A stretch of 64,000 nt of DNA from Tricholoma matsutake. Lineage: Eukaryota > Basidiomycota > Agaricomycetes > Agaricales > Tricholomataceae. Shown piece by piece: positions 11,325 through 21,907 of the stretch (position 1 is its first letter; every line of letters begins with the position of its first letter). The notes beneath the pieces were generated by a model that saw only the letters and a program-made list of their open reading frames with translations, was not told the DNA's origin and ran no database searches. The stretch is from contig AP026540.1 of assembly GCA_026075535.2 (NCBI GenBank), positions 10,850,001 to 10,914,000 of the forward strand, given 5' to 3'. Position numbers and translations under genes: made by a program.

Positions 11325-11960
11325 TGTGAGGAGGAATATTCATGGTGAGGAGTAGTTTTGAGATCTGCACCATAAATATGCCCTTTGGCGATGTTTGATG
11401 CATTGTGCTATTTATAGTATGCTTTTTGATGTGTACACTCTCCTTGTCTCTTATCTCTTTATTACATCCCTTTTATCTACATCTCATTGTCATACTTACA
11501 GTATATATACTAGACCTGGTAAACCCATTTCATTGATCAGTTACTATACTGTTTGTAGAACACTTGTGTATTGTCTAGGTTAGTAGTAAACCCCAATTTA
11601 GTCTGTTATACACAGACTGAGATTACTCATGTATTGTTTGGGTTGGATTTCTATACAAATCTCTACTACCCCCTTGGTACAATCTTCATGCTGTTCTTGG
11701 TGTCAGACTAGTTGACACTTTCAGGATGTTCTGGTATGCTTTTGCCTGTTTAGGTGCAGGCCATATGTTTTCAATTGTGTTACTCCTATTCCTTGGAAAT
11801 ATATATATATCATTTTACCACACGAAGTGGCCACTTACTATCTCTAGTGCTAGGTTTGAACATGGGTAGGTGTACTGTGTTTGAACAGTCAATATTTCTA
11901 CTACTCTCTGTCCACTTCAGCCCTCAGTATTCTCAGGATAAGCAGTTACTGTAACTATCA
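11325..11960 (+). repeat. Candidate Copia 3' LTR region
   Basis: Pol sequence ends near 11308. It is followed by TGTGAGGAGGAATATTCATGG, which resembles the purine-rich start of many Copia 3' LTRs. AT-rich, non-coding sequence follows. The distal end is not defined, because no second LTR is in the window and I find no target duplication. Confidence 0.3.
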
Positions 11961-12560
11961 AGCAATGTATGAAATTTCACAGAAGAGAGCTGCATAATTG
12001 AGGAATTTCAGTTCTGAATGTCCAGATTTGCCTTGATTTGGAAAGAACAGGGTCTGGATGGTTTTTATGAATTGAATTTTCTACTGATACAGATGAAGTC
12101 TACCTATATGAGAAGCCTCCTAGCAATTACAGGTACAGTCAACCAAAATAGCGAACAGAAGAAACACGTAGTCATGATATGCACATCGTGTCGTGTGTGA
12201 TGAGATGAGACTTTGTTGACCAAAAGTTTTCTCTCACATTGTCACTGCAATGGCATGCCAACGGAGGTGTTCCATGCCTTCAAAAGCTATACTGTACTAT
12301 CACATGTAGCAGCATTCAAAATGGTAGAGAGTTTCAAAGTCACACTTCTCAAATGATCTTGCCAGCTTTTGCTCTCGGAGTCTTTTCAGACTATAGGGTA
12401 CACTGGATGTGAATCCACATATGAACTCATTTGAAGGATGGGTGTTGTGGAAGCAAAGAGAGACATCGAATTAACAGATCAAAATGATCACCTGTGACTT
12501 TATTCAGTTCTCTAAAGGGCAAAAGTATCTGAAAAATCCTGGGAAGCTCATGGCCTTGTA
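11961..12560. other. No recognisable gene
   Basis: Transition between the Copia flank and the gene island. Only short ORFs are present and no repeat boundary is seen. Confidence 0.4.
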
Positions 12561-12569
12561 TCAATTAGA

Positions 12570-13034
12570 TTATATCCCGAGAATACTAGGGTTTTGTAAC
12601 ATCTTTGAGGCATTCGGTGGAAGAACGATGCAAAATGTGTGACAGAATGTGACATTTTGAATGCGTAAGTTCGCGTGACTAGTGTTACGAAAAGTTTTGA
12701 CTGAAAACGATAGACGCTCACAAAACTTTGTGTTTGCTCTGATTCGAACAAACAAAGCCCTGGTTAGGTAGTGGAAGCTCTCGTTGGAAGGCCCGTTCAT
12801 GTAATACATCAAGCCGCAGCAGAAAGAAGCAGAAATTCCTCTATTTTTGGGTAGAGTTTGTTCGAAATGGAACAAACATTGAAATTTTGGGGTGTCTATC
12901 GTTTCAGTAACAGCTGGAAACTCGGACTCAGACTGCAGACTCCAGAGCTGAGATTGAATTCGGCATGCCAAGAACCGTGACTGATGTGACTGAAACTGTT
13001 CAAAAGTCTTACCCTCGCTATACTCGTGTTTCAT
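12570..13034 (-). CDS. Hypothetical 154-codon ORF, uncertain
   Basis: An uninterrupted minus-strand ORF beginning MKHEYSEGKTFEQFQ. It has no motif I recognise, several Cys and Ser residues, and no membrane segment or signal peptide. Its base composition is closer to the adjacent host genes than to the transposon-filled flank, which is the only reason to list it. It could be chance, or an untranslated region or lncRNA of a neighbour. Confidence 0.2.
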   Translation of the reverse strand: MKHEYSEGKTFEQFQSHQSRFLACRIQSQLWSLQSESEFPAVTETIDTPKFQCLFHFEQTLPKNRGISASFCCGLMYYMNGPSNESFHYLTRALFVRIRANTKFCERLSFSVKTFRNTSHANLRIQNVTFCHTFCIVLPPNASKMLQNPSILGI

Positions 13035-13052
13035 GAAAGTCTAGGTACGAAG

Positions 13053-13205
13053 ATGTATACTGTCGAGAAAGCCGAAGACCAGTACCCAATGATAGTATTC
13101 TCGGTTTCCGTCTTTCTGGCCCTCTTGTCCTGCTGGCTGCGGATGAATAATCACCATCGCCTCCTATCATACCCCCTTTCTCTGCTATTCTCCCCTATAC
13201 GTTGA
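13053..13205 (+). CDS. Possible 50-aa single-pass membrane microprotein
   Basis: ATG at 13053 opens MYTVEKAEDQYPM, then a 17-residue hydrophobic stretch IVFSVSVFLALLSCWL, then a basic tail RMNNHHR and a second hydrophobic stretch ending SPIR before TGA. The layout of acidic N-terminus, one membrane span and basic tail fits a small tail-anchored or signal-anchored protein. It lies tail-to-tail with the NR2C2AP-like gene. No family is recognised and the ORF is short enough to arise by chance. Confidence 0.25.
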   Translation: MYTVEKAEDQYPMIVFSVSVFLALLSCWLRMNNHHRLLSYPLSLLFSPIR

Positions 13206-13359
13206 TCCCAACTATGTGCAGAGAAGACAGGATGGCAAATCCCTGCATTCTTTCCGAACGTGGCGGTTCTCGTGTGAGTTTCCGTTGCACATACATTCAC
13301 GGAGAACGTGGGAGTCGATACCCCTGGAGTTGACTACAGTTGTTCATACATCGTATGTT

Positions 13360-13923
13360 TTATGATGCAGTTGTGATTCCTTCGAGCTCCAGATTATAAA
13401 CCGTAATTCTACCGAAAAAATCAGAGCTCTGCTCGAAGACCAGTCTCACTGATCCCACCCCGTTGACAGCAACACCAGATTCTAAGGGATACAGGTCGAA
13501 TGATTGTTTCTTGTTCACGTCTTCCGGGTATATGAATCTCAGGAGCCGCCATTCCTTTTTATCTGCATCCGAATCAACATAAATGGCGCACTGAGTTCCG
13601 ACAAAGCCGCCCTGAAACGTGAGAGACACACGTTTCGGTATGACTCGTTGGGCAAAGGTAAGTTGGATGGATTGCGGTAGACCCTGTATGTCGAAAGAAC
13701 GATAAATGTTCAATATTCATATGTAAGGATGCTCAAGTGCGTACCTGCTGAGAGGTCCAGCATGTCTCCGGATTATCATCGATAAGGTACTTCTTACCCA
13801 CAGACTTATCCAATGTGGAGCTGACCCTAGGGAACAGGTAAACAGTGGCATCATCACGATGATGCTATAGACGGACTTAATGGTTGTGTCTGGATTGATT
13901 AGAGAGAACAGATCGCTCGACAT
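13360..13923 (-). CDS. NR2C2AP-like discoidin-fold protein, three exons
   Basis: Exons are 13923-13877, 13826-13745 and 13683-13360. They are joined over introns 13876-13827 (GTCCGT...CTAG, 50 bp) and 13744-13684 (GTACGC...ACAG, 61 bp), giving 150 residues. The joined protein has VSSTLDKSVGKKYLIDDN, PETCWTSQQGLPQSIQL, a central TFQGGFVGTQC, FYPED-like IYPEDVNKKQSF and the C-terminal FEQSSDFFGRITVYNLEL. This block order matches the animal nuclear receptor 2C2-associated protein, a small galactose-binding (discoidin-like) fold whose role in fungi is not established. Length is close to the animal protein. The start at 13923 fits because the first intron restores the frame into the conserved VSS block. 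It is transcribed away from the Chs4-like gene, with 322 bp between the two starts. Confidence 0.85.
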
Positions 13924-14245
13924 TGTTGGAATCCATCGACGGCGAGTGTTCTATTAAATGTTGCGTTTTGTTTGGTCGAGATATGTATGAGCTTCAACTT
14001 GAAGTTTGAAGTGGCAGAAGAGTACTAGTAGGATACTGATAGAACGCCAGTAGAACTAGCCATTTTTGTAGTAGTCGCTGTAGTTTGTAGCTGAGAGCAT
14101 AGTCGTCGTCGAACGATTGTGCGGAAAGGAGAGTCCGAGTCCGAGTCGAATCCAGGCGGGTATCATTATGTCGGGCGAGTGGATTTGCGGTTATGACTGA
14201 CACAACCGTGATCTTGCCGTTCCTTACTCTCCAACCACAACTACC
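13924..14245. promoter_or_regulatory. Shared divergent promoter region
   Basis: 322 bp separate the start codons of two divergently transcribed genes. No transposon sequence is seen here. No clear TATA box was found, and I cannot assign individual control sites. Confidence 0.5.
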
Positions 14246-15940
14246 ATGGCCCTGCGTGCTCCTCAGCAGCAGCGACAACGCCCCCAGTCATCCTTTGATC
14301 CACAGTCTAGGGGCTCACAGGAGTTCCACCGAGATTCATATTACCAACAGGAGACTCCAAACCCTCATTATCTACGGGAGTCTCACTCCAACCCTGCTAT
14401 AACATATCGACTAAGCAAAGACTCTCCTCAACACCCGTCTCTGCCCCGGCCAGAGAGTCACTATGACCTCGAAGACAACATTGGTGGCCCACGCGATGAC
14501 AACGATGATTTTTATGGAGCCTCCAACAATGGTCTACCAGACACTTCGTACCTAGATCCTGGGCAGGGCTCTGTTGCAACAGGATCTATTCGTGCACCCT
14601 CTCCTCCCCCAGGTCCTATTCTAGACCATTCCCATCTTCGTCCAGGCAATCAAGCTGCACTCCTATCCCATGAAAGAACGCTCGAGCTATACCGTGCCAA
14701 TGCGAAGAAAACGCAGGATCCAGAGCTGCAATTCGAATTCGCAGTATTCATGGTTGATGCATCCAAATCCTTTCCCATCCCACCGTCGACACCTGGCAAC
14801 GTCATCGAAGTCGAAAAGGCCATTGAGAAACGGGAAGACCTCATTAGGGAGGCTACATCGCTCCTCAAACGCCTCGCCGATCGTGGGCATCCTGCCTCCC
14901 AGTACTTCCTTGCAGATTGTTACTCCAATGGGATTGGCACCGTCAAGTCAAAACAGGACTTTGATCGAGCTTACCCTCTTTTCGTCCTCGCTGCGAAACA
15001 TGGACACCCTGATGCTGCATACCGCGCTGGCACATGCTGTGAGAATGGCTGGGGGTGCCGCCGCGAGTCGGCCAAGTCGCTGCAGTTTTTTCGGAAGGCG
15101 GGGGCGGCACAACACCCTGGGGCCATGTATCGGCTAGGGATAGCGGAGCTGAACGGGGAGCTGGGATTGTCGAAGCGGCCGAAGGAGGGTGTTAAGTGGC
15201 TAAAGAGGAGTGCGGAGCATGCAACGGCGGAGTTCCCGCATGCGTTGCATGAGTTGGCGCTGCTGCACGAAAGGGGGATCGACAACGTGCTCTTTGTGGA
15301 TTTCGAATATTCGATAGAACTGTTGGCGCAGGCGGCTGAATTGGGCTATGCACCGAGTGCGTATAAGCTAGGCGAGTGTTATGAGTATGGGAAGATGGGA
15401 TGCCCTCAGGATCCGGCGTTGTCGATTCATTACTACGTGCGTCTCATCTTCTCCTACTGTTCTTGTTTGCAACTAATCTTACTCTGATGGTGAAGAACAT
15501 AGCAGCGCAACAAAACCATCGTGATGCATGCTTCGCGTTAACCGCATGGTACTTGGTTGGTTCACCCGGCGTCCTACCACAATCAGACACCGAGGCTTTC
15601 TTGTGGGCACAGAAGGCTGCAGAGGGAGGGTTGGCCAAAGCGATTTATGCTGTGGGCTATTTCTTGGAAGTGGGAATTGGTACCCCAGCCAATATGAGCG
15701 AGTGAGCAGGTTTTCCCGCCGTCAAACTACTCAACTAACGTGCTGCTCTTTCCTGACAGATCAATATCTTACTACAAACGCGCCGCCGATCTTGGGGATA
15801 AACGTGCTGCACAACGGTTGAAGGGATCTACGAATCAACCGCAACATCAACCCGGAGGTCCCGGCTCGGTCTTAGGGAGGGATGGAAACGGTGTAGAGGG
15901 GGTGAAGGCGGCAAAGGATAAGGAGTGTGTGATTATGTAG
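14246..15940 (+). CDS. Chs4/Skt5-like chitin synthase activator (Sel1 repeats, CaaX)
   Basis: Exons are 14246-15436, 15496-15701 and 15760-15940. Introns are 15437-15495 (GTGCGT, branch CTAAT, AAG) and 15702-15759 (GTGAGC, branch CTAAC, ACAG), giving 525 residues. Residues 1 to about 140 are a disordered Gln/Pro/Ser-rich leader. From about 200 to 470 there is a run of Sel1-like repeats, with repeat ends such as CYSNGIGT, CCENGWGC, AELNGELG, CYEYGKMGC and FLEVGIGT. The protein ends KDKECVIM, a CaaX box for farnesylation, as in Skt5/Chs4, which activates chitin synthase III at the plasma membrane of growing cells. The splice choice at 15495 restores HYYNIAAQQNHRDACFALTA across the junction. Frames are intact, so this is very probably functional. 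Confidence 0.9.
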
Positions 15941-16438
15941 ATCATGTCGTGGTGGATTTGGATTTTTAGACTTGTCGTGGCCGTGGTCGTGAAGCGATAT
16001 TACACAAAGGATGGTTAATTAGATGGGACATACTCACGCATGACCATTATCTTCGTCGGACACTCTTTTAATTTTTCACGTTACTCCTAGCACCCCAATA
16101 TTTTTTGGTTCTGTTATATTAGTATTCTTCTCACTAGTATTCTGTTCCACGTTATCATAACCGGATGGTGTAAATATTATTAAGATCGAGCACATACATA
16201 GTCAATTAGACTAGACGAAAAAGGGAGTTAACTAATTGGCGGCGCGTATATGTATATCCTTGTCGCTGTGATGGTTCGCGGAGTTATTGCAATGATGAAC
16301 AACTTTTGCTGTCAAACCTCGATCGGTGTCCGTAAAACCAGGTAAAACCCCAAGCATTCGCAAGCGAGAGAACTACATAGGCTATGCCTGCGCCTGTGCC
16401 TGTCAGCATCTGATCGTTTCGTCCAGTGACATTAAGCG
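15941..16438. other. 3' flank of the Chs4-like gene
   Basis: AT-rich sequence without a credible ORF. It presumably holds the 3' untranslated region and terminator, but I cannot place a cleavage site. Confidence 0.4.
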
Positions 16439-16818
16439 TACTACTATCATGAGTTGGGAGTTTCAAAACTTTTACCAAATCCGAGCCATGGATAAAAAAA
16501 CATACAGAAGCACCTTTCGCCAATCGGACTCTTGGAGTCGACGTGATAATATGAACTAGCCTCCTGAAGCGTCACTTTAGTATAAGGTGGGTGGTTGTGT
16601 CGGAAGAAAGCCGAGTGAAGTGGGAGTTTCAAAAACTTTCGTCAGCAATAACGCTGTTGCCGAAAGCGGATGGTCACGAGCCTACTTATACCAAAGTGAC
16701 ACTTCAGGCATATATTATCACGTCGACTCCAAACGTCCGGTTGGCAAAAGGTGCTTCTGATGTTTTTTTATTCATGATTTGGTTAAAGTTTTGAAACTCC
16801 CAACTCATGATAGTAATG
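16439..16818. repeat. Inverted repeat with 140-150-bp arms
   Basis: The left arm (about 16439-16591, starting near ACTATCATGAGTTGGGAG) is the imperfect reverse complement of the right arm (about 16681-16818). The arms are separated by about 90 bp, which contain a third partial copy of gggagtttcaaaaactt near 16621. It could be a fold-back MITE or the remains of two head-to-head insertions. No target duplication is obvious. It lies between two host genes and could form a long double-stranded RNA if transcribed. Confidence 0.65.
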
Positions 16819-16970
16819 CCTACGAAAATGGCAGTGTTCCCTTGTTCACCTTCCGGTCCCCAACTGCGTACTCTGGGCCTCGGCGCTCTGGGACACCCAT
16901 TTTGATCGAATTCAGCGGCAATGCTGACGCGGCGAAATGACGCCACTAGAATTACCTACCTGAGTCATAC

Positions 16971-17576
16971 TTGCTATCTCTTATCTTGCTACTATCCTGC
17001 TTGGCTTTTGCGCATTCTATCTCTCTGACCGCCATGACCCGTACTTTCAATGCTGCATCTAGAATTTACTCCCCTGCTATGGCGCAATCGTCGCGATTGA
17101 GGAAGTCTCTCGGCACATACTCCGTCGATATCAACCAGAGGAAGGGGCAGAACTCCGTCAGGTTGTTCAATACCAAGATAGACCTAGATGCGGATTTTTC
17201 TTTGAAGAAGCACACAGGGATGCCGGTCGACGAGGTTGAAGAAGCGTCGGAGGGAAGCGGGAGACACCCAAGAGACACATCCGCCACTGAACCCCCACAA
17301 GTGCGACTAGTTGACTTCCTAGTTGCGCCACGGAAGTTACAGAGAGGGAATGCCCCAAAGGGTGCGTCTATCTCCAACGTTGCATAACATATACCTATGA
17401 ACTGTGCTGTCTTAGATGGAGACTTCGAAGTCGTGCCTCATGTCCGTCCCGTTATCGTGTTGGAGGACAATGTAATTCCGGAGTTGGATATCGACGAGCC
17501 CTGGGAGCATGTTTCTCTGGTGGAAGAACACCCGGTTAATGCACTCTCATACTCGAAGGTTACCTCGCTGAACTGA
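16971..17576 (+). CDS. Hypothetical two-exon protein
   Basis: Exon 1 is 16971-17361 and exon 2 is 17416-17576. Intron 17362-17415 (GTGCGT...CTTAG, 54 bp) joins NAPK to DGDFEVVPHV in frame, giving 183 residues. If the first ATG is used, the N-terminus MLSLILLLSCLAFAHS resembles a signal peptide. The second ATG at 17034 would give MTRTFNAASRIYSP, which looks more like a mitochondrial leader, and I cannot decide between them. The body is polar. The C-terminal half is acidic, with VIPELDIDEPWEHVSLVEE near the end. I do not recognise a family. The clean intron and unbroken frame support a real gene. Confidence 0.55.
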
Positions 17577-18059
17577 ACGCTTACGAACATTCCCGAATAT
17601 TATAATACCCACGAATCCCCCCACACTCTTTCAGGTATTTTTATAGATCCTTTGCAGTAATTCTCGGACACTGCGCCAATTGTACCACACGTAATTAGAA
17701 GCCGTTTAATGTGATGCACTTTTTTAGAATTCATGTCGCATCAGAGAGGTTGCAGAGAGGATGAATTCAATAGCTAGACATCTGTCATGAGACATGTTAA
17801 TAGACAACTTGAAGTTGAATGTAGGGTGAAAGGAAATGACATCAGTGTGCAGTTGTAATACAGCATCCTGGGAACTGACAAGAAAGCATGGGGAGACTTC
17901 AAAATCAGGATCATATGGTGAATCGTCGAATCGATTATTGGCTTACCGCACACATTTCATTTTTTCGAGAAAGGAAACCCAATAATGGATTGTGTCCCTC
18001 TTAGGAGACGCAACATGATCTATTGGGCTCGGATTCATATATTGAGCACCAAGAGGATC
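17577..18059. other. Intergenic, possible Copia debris
   Basis: No intact gene. The last 100 bp lead into Copia GAG-pre-integrase-like sequence, but upstream of 18060 the translation shows no convincing motif. Confidence 0.35.
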
Positions 18060-18497
18060 AATGTCGCGACCATGTATGTCGCTGACTACTTGACTTGGCA
18101 TAGGTGACCTGGACACCCATCCAAAGAGGCGCTAGGGAAAATGCCTAACAGCACCATAAAATTCCCAAGGAATTTAATTATTCCTAAAGACAAAATTATA
18201 TGTCCAGGGTGTGCTGAAGGGAAAATGACATCAAAATCTTTTCCTGAATCAAATTCATGCACAGAGAAATCCTTTGAATTAATACATTCCGATCTAAAGG
18301 AACTCCCAGTACTATTGTACCACAAACATATATACTTTATTGTATTTCTGGACGACAAAACATCACATATCTGGGTCCAGTGCCTTAGAAAGAAGTCTGA
18401 TGCTGCTGCTGCGATTAGACAATCTCAGGCAATGGCTTTGACCCAGTATGGCACTACAATCAAGCGCTGGCGTGTTGATCCAGGGGGGTTTGTAATT
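18060..18497 (+). pseudogene. Ty1/Copia integrase fragment
   Basis: The translation reads ADYLTWHR, a stop, then PGHPSKEALGKMP, matching the GAG-pre-integrase HRRLGHPS block. It continues with CPGCAEGKMTSKSFP and SFELIHSDLKELP, which lead into the integrase core (the D of HSDL is the first catalytic residue), then YFIVFLDDKTSHIWV and a late RWRVDPGG. Integrase inserts element cDNA into the genome. The fragment ends abruptly at the edge of a TIR-bounded element. It is not obviously the missing 5' part of the Copia copy at 8.6-11.3 kb, which lies upstream. Confidence 0.8.
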
Positions 18498-18539
18498 TGT
18501 AGTTTGTAGTCACAACTCATTTGGGCTGTTGATCACTCT

Positions 18540-19992
18540 GCAGCCTGCCCAGGGGGGCCGGGGCGCCCAGCCGAAGAAACCGGGATATCAACTCCCCTTA
18601 CTAAGCACAACAATTGATGCCTAAGCCAGCGTTGCATGCATCACGTGATACAACCGTAATGGGTATAGAACCATGCATCCGGGGTCCCACTTCCCAATTA
18701 AGTAGTTACATCATGTGTATGTACAGACTGATCATCAATAATCTCGTGTGCATTCTTATCTTGTGGCCCTCATCTGCTCTCACCTATGTGCATGTAACTA
18801 AATAATGGATTCCCCTGCTTCCCTGTCAGATATTGTACAGTTTTCCCTTGCAGATGGCAGAAAGATAGATCTACAAGTGTTCAAGGATCTGCTTTCTACA
18901 AAGGAGAGTGTTCATTGTGATCTGTGTGGGAGCAGTATATCTCTCCGTGCTCACAGGAACTTGCATGGATCTGAAACACACAGGGGATCCAATAAGTGTA
19001 AGAAGGCAGCAGCTCAGAGGCAAAGAGCAATTACTCTTGCTGAAGCAGCTGAAGCACTAGCAGAAACTCAGCTATTTAGAGGATCTAACCAAAGTATGAG
19101 GTCTGTTAAAATATACTGTCCATTTGACTGTCAAAAAATTTGAAGGCCATGAGACTGTGGAATGTTATTTTTGTACAGCAAAAACCAAGCTCAAGGACAT
19201 GAGGAATCATGTTGGAAGACACATCCTCTGTGCATTCAGAGATGTTGAAGATCCACTGCCTCTGAAATATGGTATGCAGATAGGTGTAAGTCCTTGTGGA
19301 TGGTGTGGGAGAGAAGGATGCACAGTCCAGCTGTCAAACAATACTAACAATATTTCCTCAAGTTGCTCATATCATTATACAAAAATGATGTATGCCAAAG
19401 CTGCCCAGTATTCTAAAACCTCTCCATGCACCAATATCCCAATAAACTGCCCAATCTGCCCAGAAGGACTTTCAGGACAACCTAGAACAATCTGGAAATA
19501 CAATGCTCTTGCTCATTTTGCAGCTGAACATGTACCAGTGGGAGGTGATGAGCTTCCTGACATTCCATCTCACTTCATTGTTGACACTTTCATAACATCA
19601 AAGGAGGAAAAAGACATGGGGATAAGCCAGGAGGCAACACAGGACTATAGAGATACATATCAGATTCCTGGAACAGATGGGATTGAAGAGATAAAGAAAA
19701 GAGGGAGAGCAGAGTCTTCTATAAGTACAATAAGCACACAGCCACCTAGGAAGAATGACCGATCATAGGTATGTAGTTACAGTGTATTATACCAAGGAGT
19801 GAATGAACTGCAATGCATGAAGAATGCATTGAGTAACACGTTAATAATAATGGGGTCGCACTGCATATGTACAAACATGTGATGTAACTACTTAATTGGG
19901 AAGTGGGACCCCAGATGCATGGTTTGATACCCAATGGTGGGAGTTGATATCCCAGTTTCTTTGGCTGGGCACCCCCTGAGCTTGCCTGCCCA
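18540..19992. mobile_element. TIR element carrying a zinc-finger gene
   Basis: Two inverted blocks are shared by the ends. The outer block is CCCAGCCGAAGAAACCGGG on the left against the inverse of CCCAGTTTCTTTGGCTGGG on the right. The inner block is CCCACTTCCCAATTAAGTAG (18689-18708) against its inverse (about 19890-19909). The left arm has about 60 extra bases between the blocks. Together they make imperfect arms of roughly 130-190 bp around a single gene. I could not define a target duplication, so the exact ends and the superfamily are uncertain. Confidence 0.7.
18805..19768 (+). CDS. Transposon-borne multi-zinc-finger protein (one frameshift)
   Basis: The ORF 18805-19143 and the overlapping frame from 19124 form one protein of about 320 residues if a run of six A at 19132-19137 is one base too long, which joins DCQ to KFEGHETVEC. 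Cys/His pairs occur in series: CDLCGSSISLRAHRNLH, ECYFCTAKTKLKDMRNHVGRH, PCGWCGREGC, then SSCSYHY, CTNIPINCPICPEG and a final HFAAEH. This pattern of three fingers then a C-x2-C-rich block recurs in many agaricomycete genomes, often beside transposons (from memory of the family, not searched). The role is unknown; DNA or RNA binding is an inference. The shift may be a mutation or an assembly slip in the homopolymer. Confidence 0.6.
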
Positions 19993-21099
19993 AGCTGATA
20001 ATGTTATTAGTCACAGCAATTGCCAATCACTAGCAACATTCATCTCTCTTTGCTGTAGTTCTACCTGTGATGTCACCTTGCCTTGCATGCAAATAGTACA
20101 ATAATAATATCAGGTTTCTGTCTTTTCCAAATTTTATTTGGGTCTCTGTGGGCCAAGGAAATTTCAAGGAAATTGATCTGATGTTATTAGCCTGCCAGAA
20201 GTGTTCCGAGTTCTCAGTATTGAGAATGAGGTTCTATTCCCAATTGGCATACTGTCCATGATATCAGTGCCCAGTAGATGCCAAACCATGATGGCTTACC
20301 AATCATGACACCCTGAGTGGTTGTCCGCATTATCATTGTCCATGTTATTGTTGCAAAACCACCCTCAATGATCAATCCATGCCTGAGTCCATGCTATCAT
20401 TGCAGCTACGGGAGGGAGTCTCCAATGGTATAGTAGTGGTGTGTATTCATTCCATATCTCGAGTTTTCCAGGCTCATTGTATCGCTTTTCTCCATTGACT
20501 TGTTTACAGACCTCCTCTATTCGATTTGAAAAACCTACATAGTATTTCAAAATCCTTGGACAAATTGATGAATTGAGGGTATGTAACCTCCTTTTTTTAC
20601 ATCATTGTGATGTTATCTGATGGCTTCCAAAGGCTGTGCAGATGTGCTTCTGATTCATTCTGAACCTCATTGTTGAAGCTCGCATCTTATCACCTGCTCA
20701 GTTGTCTGCCTCTGCCCCCATGCACAATTTAAAACTTTTTTATGCTCTTGTCCTACTTGTGTTATCTGTTTTGGTTGCACACGACTATCTTTTATTCAGA
20801 CCTGTGCCGATACCTGAGCCTGAGCTGTCACCTCCCCCTCAGACAAAAATCATATGTCGTCGCTCCTTCAAGTGCTTCACACAATGACCTCTTCTGTTCT
20901 ACTTAGAACACATCTCAATCACGGACCACACATCTCCACCCCATCTTCAGTTCTGCACCCCGTCTCATGTGGTCTACATATCTAACATGCTACCTTTGAC
21001 CTGCCTTGTTGAAAATCTTTCCGACTGTGTCACACATCCTCCTGTTACCACTGTGGACTTGCTCTCTATGAGCCCCATCACCTGGCATGATGACCACAT
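19993..21099. other. No recognisable gene
   Basis: AT-rich sequence between the zinc-finger element and the Helitron. A 61-codon ORF at 20702 with a hydrophobic N-terminus is probably chance. The Helitron 5' end should lie between here and 21.9 kb, but I could not recognise it. Confidence 0.35.
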
Positions 21100-21109
21100 G
21101 TCACTCATC

Positions 21110-21450
21110 ATGGTGTCCCCATCTATGTCACTCAACCTGTCCCAGTCTATGTTGCTCAACGCGATGTCCCCATCCCCATCTATGTCATTCAAGATGTCCA
21201 TGTCCCCATCTTTGTTGCTCAACATGATGTCCCTGTCTTTGTCTCATCCTATGTCATCTGTATCACTCGTCACAATGTTCTCATCTATGCCATTCATTGT
21301 GGCATTTCCATCTCTCTCGATGTCACTCAATACTATGTCCCTGTCTTTGCCTCTTCCTACATTTTCCATGTCACTTGTTGAAATGTACCCATTCATGATG
21401 TCCTCTGTTCTGATGTTCCCATCTATGCCATTCATTGTCTTGTCCCCATC
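21110..21450 (+). repeat. Degenerate tandem repeat upstream of Helitron Rep
   Basis: Units such as 'tgtccccatctatgtcattc' recur roughly every 30-50 bp. In one plus-strand frame they encode variants of VPVYVAQRDVPIPIYVIQDV, an alternating hydrophobic pattern that runs toward the Helitron N-terminal coding region. It may be an N-terminal repeat tract of the Helitron protein. Confidence 0.45.
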
Positions 21451-21907
21451 TCTTGGATCTCCTGTAGCTCCTGTGCTGCCCTGTTGGCTTGCTGTTCTGA
21501 GAGAAATGTGGCATCTGGTATTGTGTTGCCTTTCTGGTTTGTGGTATATTGGAATCCTTTGTATGCATCAGAGACAGCTGCTCTGTCTTGCGATACAGAT
21601 GTGTTTCATACATTGACAGCACCCATATATCATGGCCAGGTTTGTGAGCACTCAGATTTTCCACAACATGCTATCTAAGCATGACTATATTGTATCCCTA
21701 ATGTCTTTGTTTCATACCCCATCTAAAGTACAGCAGCAACTTTTCCACCTACTATCCAATGCAAGGTGTCAGTTAATTCCCTTGTACCATTTCTGGCATC
21801 ACTTGCTGATGGCTTCGTCTCTTCCTTGGGTGTTCCTTGTGATGGAACTCATGTAGTTTACCGGCTTTGGTTTCTGTTGTTGTGTTTTTTGGTCTTCCTC
21901 ACAAGAG

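Noticed and set aside
20969..21616. Ser/Met-rich 215-codon protein
   Set aside because: Another frame of the same repeat gives a more plausible alternating pattern leading to Helitron Rep.
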